Both the position numbers and the translations under genes were made by a program. From NCBI GenBank assembly GCA_001970855.1, contig LSSN01001140.1, positions 1 through 10,410 on the forward strand: a DNA stretch of 10,410 nt, given 5' to 3'. The stretch is from Smittium culicis. Lineage: Eukaryota; Kickxellomycota; Harpellomycetes; Harpellales; Legeriomycetaceae. This document shows, one piece after another, positions 7,934-10,410 of the stretch. Positions within the stretch are counted from its first letter, which is position 1. Each line of letters starts with the position of its first letter. The notes under the pieces are model-generated. The model ran no database searches and was not told the origin of the DNA. It worked only from the letters and a program-made list of their open reading frames with translations.

Positions 7934-10193
7934 ATTATCTTTTATTTTTTCTTATATTCTATTCAAATAAAATTTAAATTTAAAATAAACTTATACATAT
8001 TTATATTACCATTTTAAACAAAAAGTTTTATTTATTTTAAATTTTTTGGTAATAATATATTATAATTCATTTTAAAACATATAAACCGTTATAAATTTCA
8101 CTTTATAAAAACCATTATATAAGATTTTTTATTATGATAATAAATGTTATAATAAATTAATTAAGCATATAGTAAATAGGTTAGAAAAAAATTTTAAATG
8201 TTATTATTTTTAGAGTCTAAGATTATTAAAAAAATTGCTTTTAAATATACAATGTACAAATTGAAACTACAATAGCTTTCATTTGAAATTTTAATATAAA
8301 AAATTATAAAAAAACCATATATAAACAGGTAACTTATAAAATCTTATATTATACTAATACATATCATAGTTTTTATATTCTAATTTTATATATAATTTTA
8401 TAAATATTTTTTCATCTATAATTATATATATACTCCTGTAGAAAAAACTGATTTTATTGATACTATTCATTAATACTTTTTTGAAATTAGTGATTCAGTA
8501 TCTTTTTATCTTATCTGTAGTATTTTTTATCTATTTATATCATAATGGTTATAAAATATTATGGAAATAAATGTTGACTATATTTCTAATATCTTAAATA
8601 AAAACTTAAGTTAATTATTACTATTTAAAATAGATTAAATGATATGACATATTCCGATAAAAAAAATTTAAAAATCGATAATATCTTAAAAAGTATATAT
8701 AAAATCTTTAATAATGTATTTTTTCATCGTTTTAAAAAATTCTATATACTTTTAAATTATTTATCTATATAATCAAATTCATAATTTCTATTGATATTCA
8801 TAATATAGTATGTATCATCTGAGTTAATTTTTATTTAAAAATGAACGCTATTAATTTTATAAAATTTTTTCGTCTAAATATAAGGTAAATTTAATAATTA
8901 TCAATTGCATATTATAATAAATTGTTGTTTTTTCACTCATAATATGAACTTGATAATTTTTATGATAGTTTAATAATATATAATTATATTTAAATCAGTA
9001 TGAACACAATAAACTTATTTAAAAATGTATTAATCAGTTTCAATTATTGCTTTTTTTCCTAAAATATATGTAATTTTATAAAATTTTATATCTAAAGGAA
9101 AAAAATCATTAGTTGATTTAATGAGGTTTATTTTATTTTGAAATATATTATTTTAAATATTTCTATAAAAATAACTGGGTTTTTTTTTAAGAAATTAAGT
9201 GCTATATATTTTCGTTAAATGAATTTAGTACGATTTTTTGAATTGAAGATGTTTGATAAAAAAAAACCAATCGAATTCTATTTTTTTATATAAATATATA
9301 CGCAATATAAAGTTAATGAAATATAAATCCTTCGGAAATATCAATAGTATCTTTTAAACTTAATTATAAAATAAAAAAATTTCTTATCAAAATTTTTATT
9401 CATACATATACATATTTTTCATTATATTATTTGATAATTTTAAGAATATAATTTCACTTTAATAGCAGTTTATATAATAAATAAAATTTTTAAAAATCAA
9501 AAATAATTATATTTTCTATCTTTATTTGCACCCAAGAGCTATAATTTTATTTATAAACCAGTCTAATTTCTGATATAAATTTTATTATTTCAGATTTATT
9601 CGAAATTTTATATATTTAAATTATAATATTTATAATGAATTATTTTGATTTAATTATTTATTAGAAATTTCAAGGCCTTCGATAATAAACCTAAATTAGA
9701 TAACCATAAAACTGTGTTATAATTTCAAAAATTCATTAGATTTCAAAGATAGATATGCATTTAATTTTTAATCTGCATACATTATATATAAGCTGATGAC
9801 ATTATAAAATGTATATTCACAATTTTGTTTAAATAATATAGTGAGGTTCCAGAAATATAATTTTTATTGCTGAGAATTATTATTACTTCTATTAAGAATA
9901 TCCATTTTTATTCTTGGCCTTAATTAATTTAAATATTCAATAAATGTTCATTATATAACATATTGGTATAAGATCAAAAAACTTGTTTCAAAGTTGATTA
10001 CTACTAAAATTTTTATACTTAGTTGTTTAAATATATTTAATGTTACAAAATTCAATTCAATTTTTTTTTTTCTATGAGTAGGCATAATTTCAAAAATAAC
10101 TAAAAATAAATATAAACTATTACTTCTCGATCAGTTCAAGCTAAAGACGTTAAATATTAAACCGTGCTTTCTAAAAAAATTGTATTTTTTTTT

Positions 10194-10410
10194 ATGATTT
10201 TAGAAATCAGAGAAATTCAAAATGAATTTTTAAACTATAAAACTATCAACTCACTAAGTATAAGTATAAGTATAAGTATAAGTATAAGTATAAGTATAAG
10301 TATAAGTATAAGTATAAGTATAAGTATAAGTATAAGTATAAGTATAAGTATAAGTATAAGTATAAGTATAAGTATAAGTATAAGTATAAGTATAAGTATA
10401 AGTATAAGTA
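10194..10410 (+). CDS. candidate partial ORF reading into a Ser-Ile repeat
   Basis: An ATG at 10194 opens a frame that has no stop before the window edge (72 complete codons). It starts with 21 non-repeat codons (MILEIREIQNEFLNYKTINS, then L), followed by alternating Ser (AGT) and Ile (ATA) codons made by the hexamer array. The first part is mixed polar and hydrophobic, helix-like; a long Ser-Ile alternation would favour beta strand and aggregation. Two of the three plus frames through the array are stop-free, so the open length beyond 10257 carries no weight as evidence. The base at -3 is T, the ATG follows a T-rich tract, and GC is as low as in the desert. It may be only chance next to a microsatellite. 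Confidence 0.15.
   Translation, partial: MILEIREIQNEFLNYKTINSLSISISISISISISISISISISISISISISISISISISISISISISISISIS
10255..10410 (+). repeat. perfect hexamer tandem array (TAAGTA)26, open at the right edge
   Basis: Twenty-six exact copies of TAAGTA (rotations TATAAG, AGTATA) fill 156 bases with no mismatch, beginning abruptly after ...CAACTCAC and running off the window. The plus strand of the array has no C and one G per unit. At a right-hand chromosome end the G-bearing strand should read 5' to 3' outward, and it does. Against a telomere, the unit lacks the GG or GGG run of nearly all known telomeric repeats and no degenerate copies precede it. A hexanucleotide microsatellite that broke the assembly is the plain alternative. 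Confidence 0.97.

Larger units (their letters stand above)
5029..10193. other. extreme AT-rich desert without convincing genes
   Basis: About 5.2 kb in which sampled 60-base lines contain 7-17% GC (for example 9601-9660 has 4 G/C). Only short open frames exist, made of Phe, Leu, Ile, Lys, Asn and Tyr as expected from composition; the longest (5401-5604, 6366-6590) begin with TTG and lack any compositional support. I see no tRNA cloverleaf, no long tandem repeat and no transposon protein. A mild GC rise to about 23-25% occurs at 7741-7925. A subtelomeric or centromere-like AT block, or a heavily mutated repeat graveyard, would all look like this. Confidence 0.6.

Noticed and set aside
9331..9339. 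ATTTCCGAA on the minus strand, like the core of CDEIII
   Set aside because: Flanking bases fit the CDEIII consensus poorly and there is no CDEI at the right distance.
9793..9799. CTGATGA, like the hammerhead ribozyme core
   Set aside because: No helix II followed by GAAA is present at the needed distance.

Overview
This looks like nuclear DNA of a very AT-rich fungus, probably an ascomycete. The evidence is one gene. A 648-residue, asparagine-rich protein on the minus strand (1654-3600) carries a basic block that I recognise as DUF3020, a domain I know only from fungi. Nothing looks bacterial or organellar: there are no packed operons, no Shine-Dalgarno-led genes and no rRNA or tRNA. Sparse genes, long noncoding tracts, asparagine runs and fungal-style splice signals all suit a eukaryote. 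I cannot place the species.

Layout. 1-1653 is noncoding or weakly coding. It has moderate GC (about 25-30% in 60-base lines counted by hand), a 45% GC island near 1091-1150, a 34-codon small ORF (847-951) and a fungal-style intron candidate (1037-1087). 1654-3600 is the only convincing gene (about 33-40% GC in sampled lines). 3601-4793 is its 5' flank. 4794-5028 is a small island of raised GC that coincides with two overlapping open frames and may be a decayed or spliced small gene. From about 5.0 kb to 10.19 kb the sequence is an extreme AT desert (often 7-17% GC per line) with no convincing gene. A small minus-strand spliced ORF (7735-7933) is its most coding-like spot. The window ends in 26 perfect copies of the hexamer TAAGTA (10255-10410), which run off the edge.

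Interpretation. The single gene probably encodes a nuclear protein of unknown function. Falling GC toward a perfect, C-free hexamer array at the right edge would fit a subtelomere and a chromosome end, with the G-bearing strand in the correct telomeric orientation. A unit with one G and no GG would be very unusual for a telomere, so a plain microsatellite that stopped the assembly is at least as likely. An open frame starting at 10194 reads into the array as a Ser-Ile repeat. No pathway or multi-gene system can be reconstructed here.
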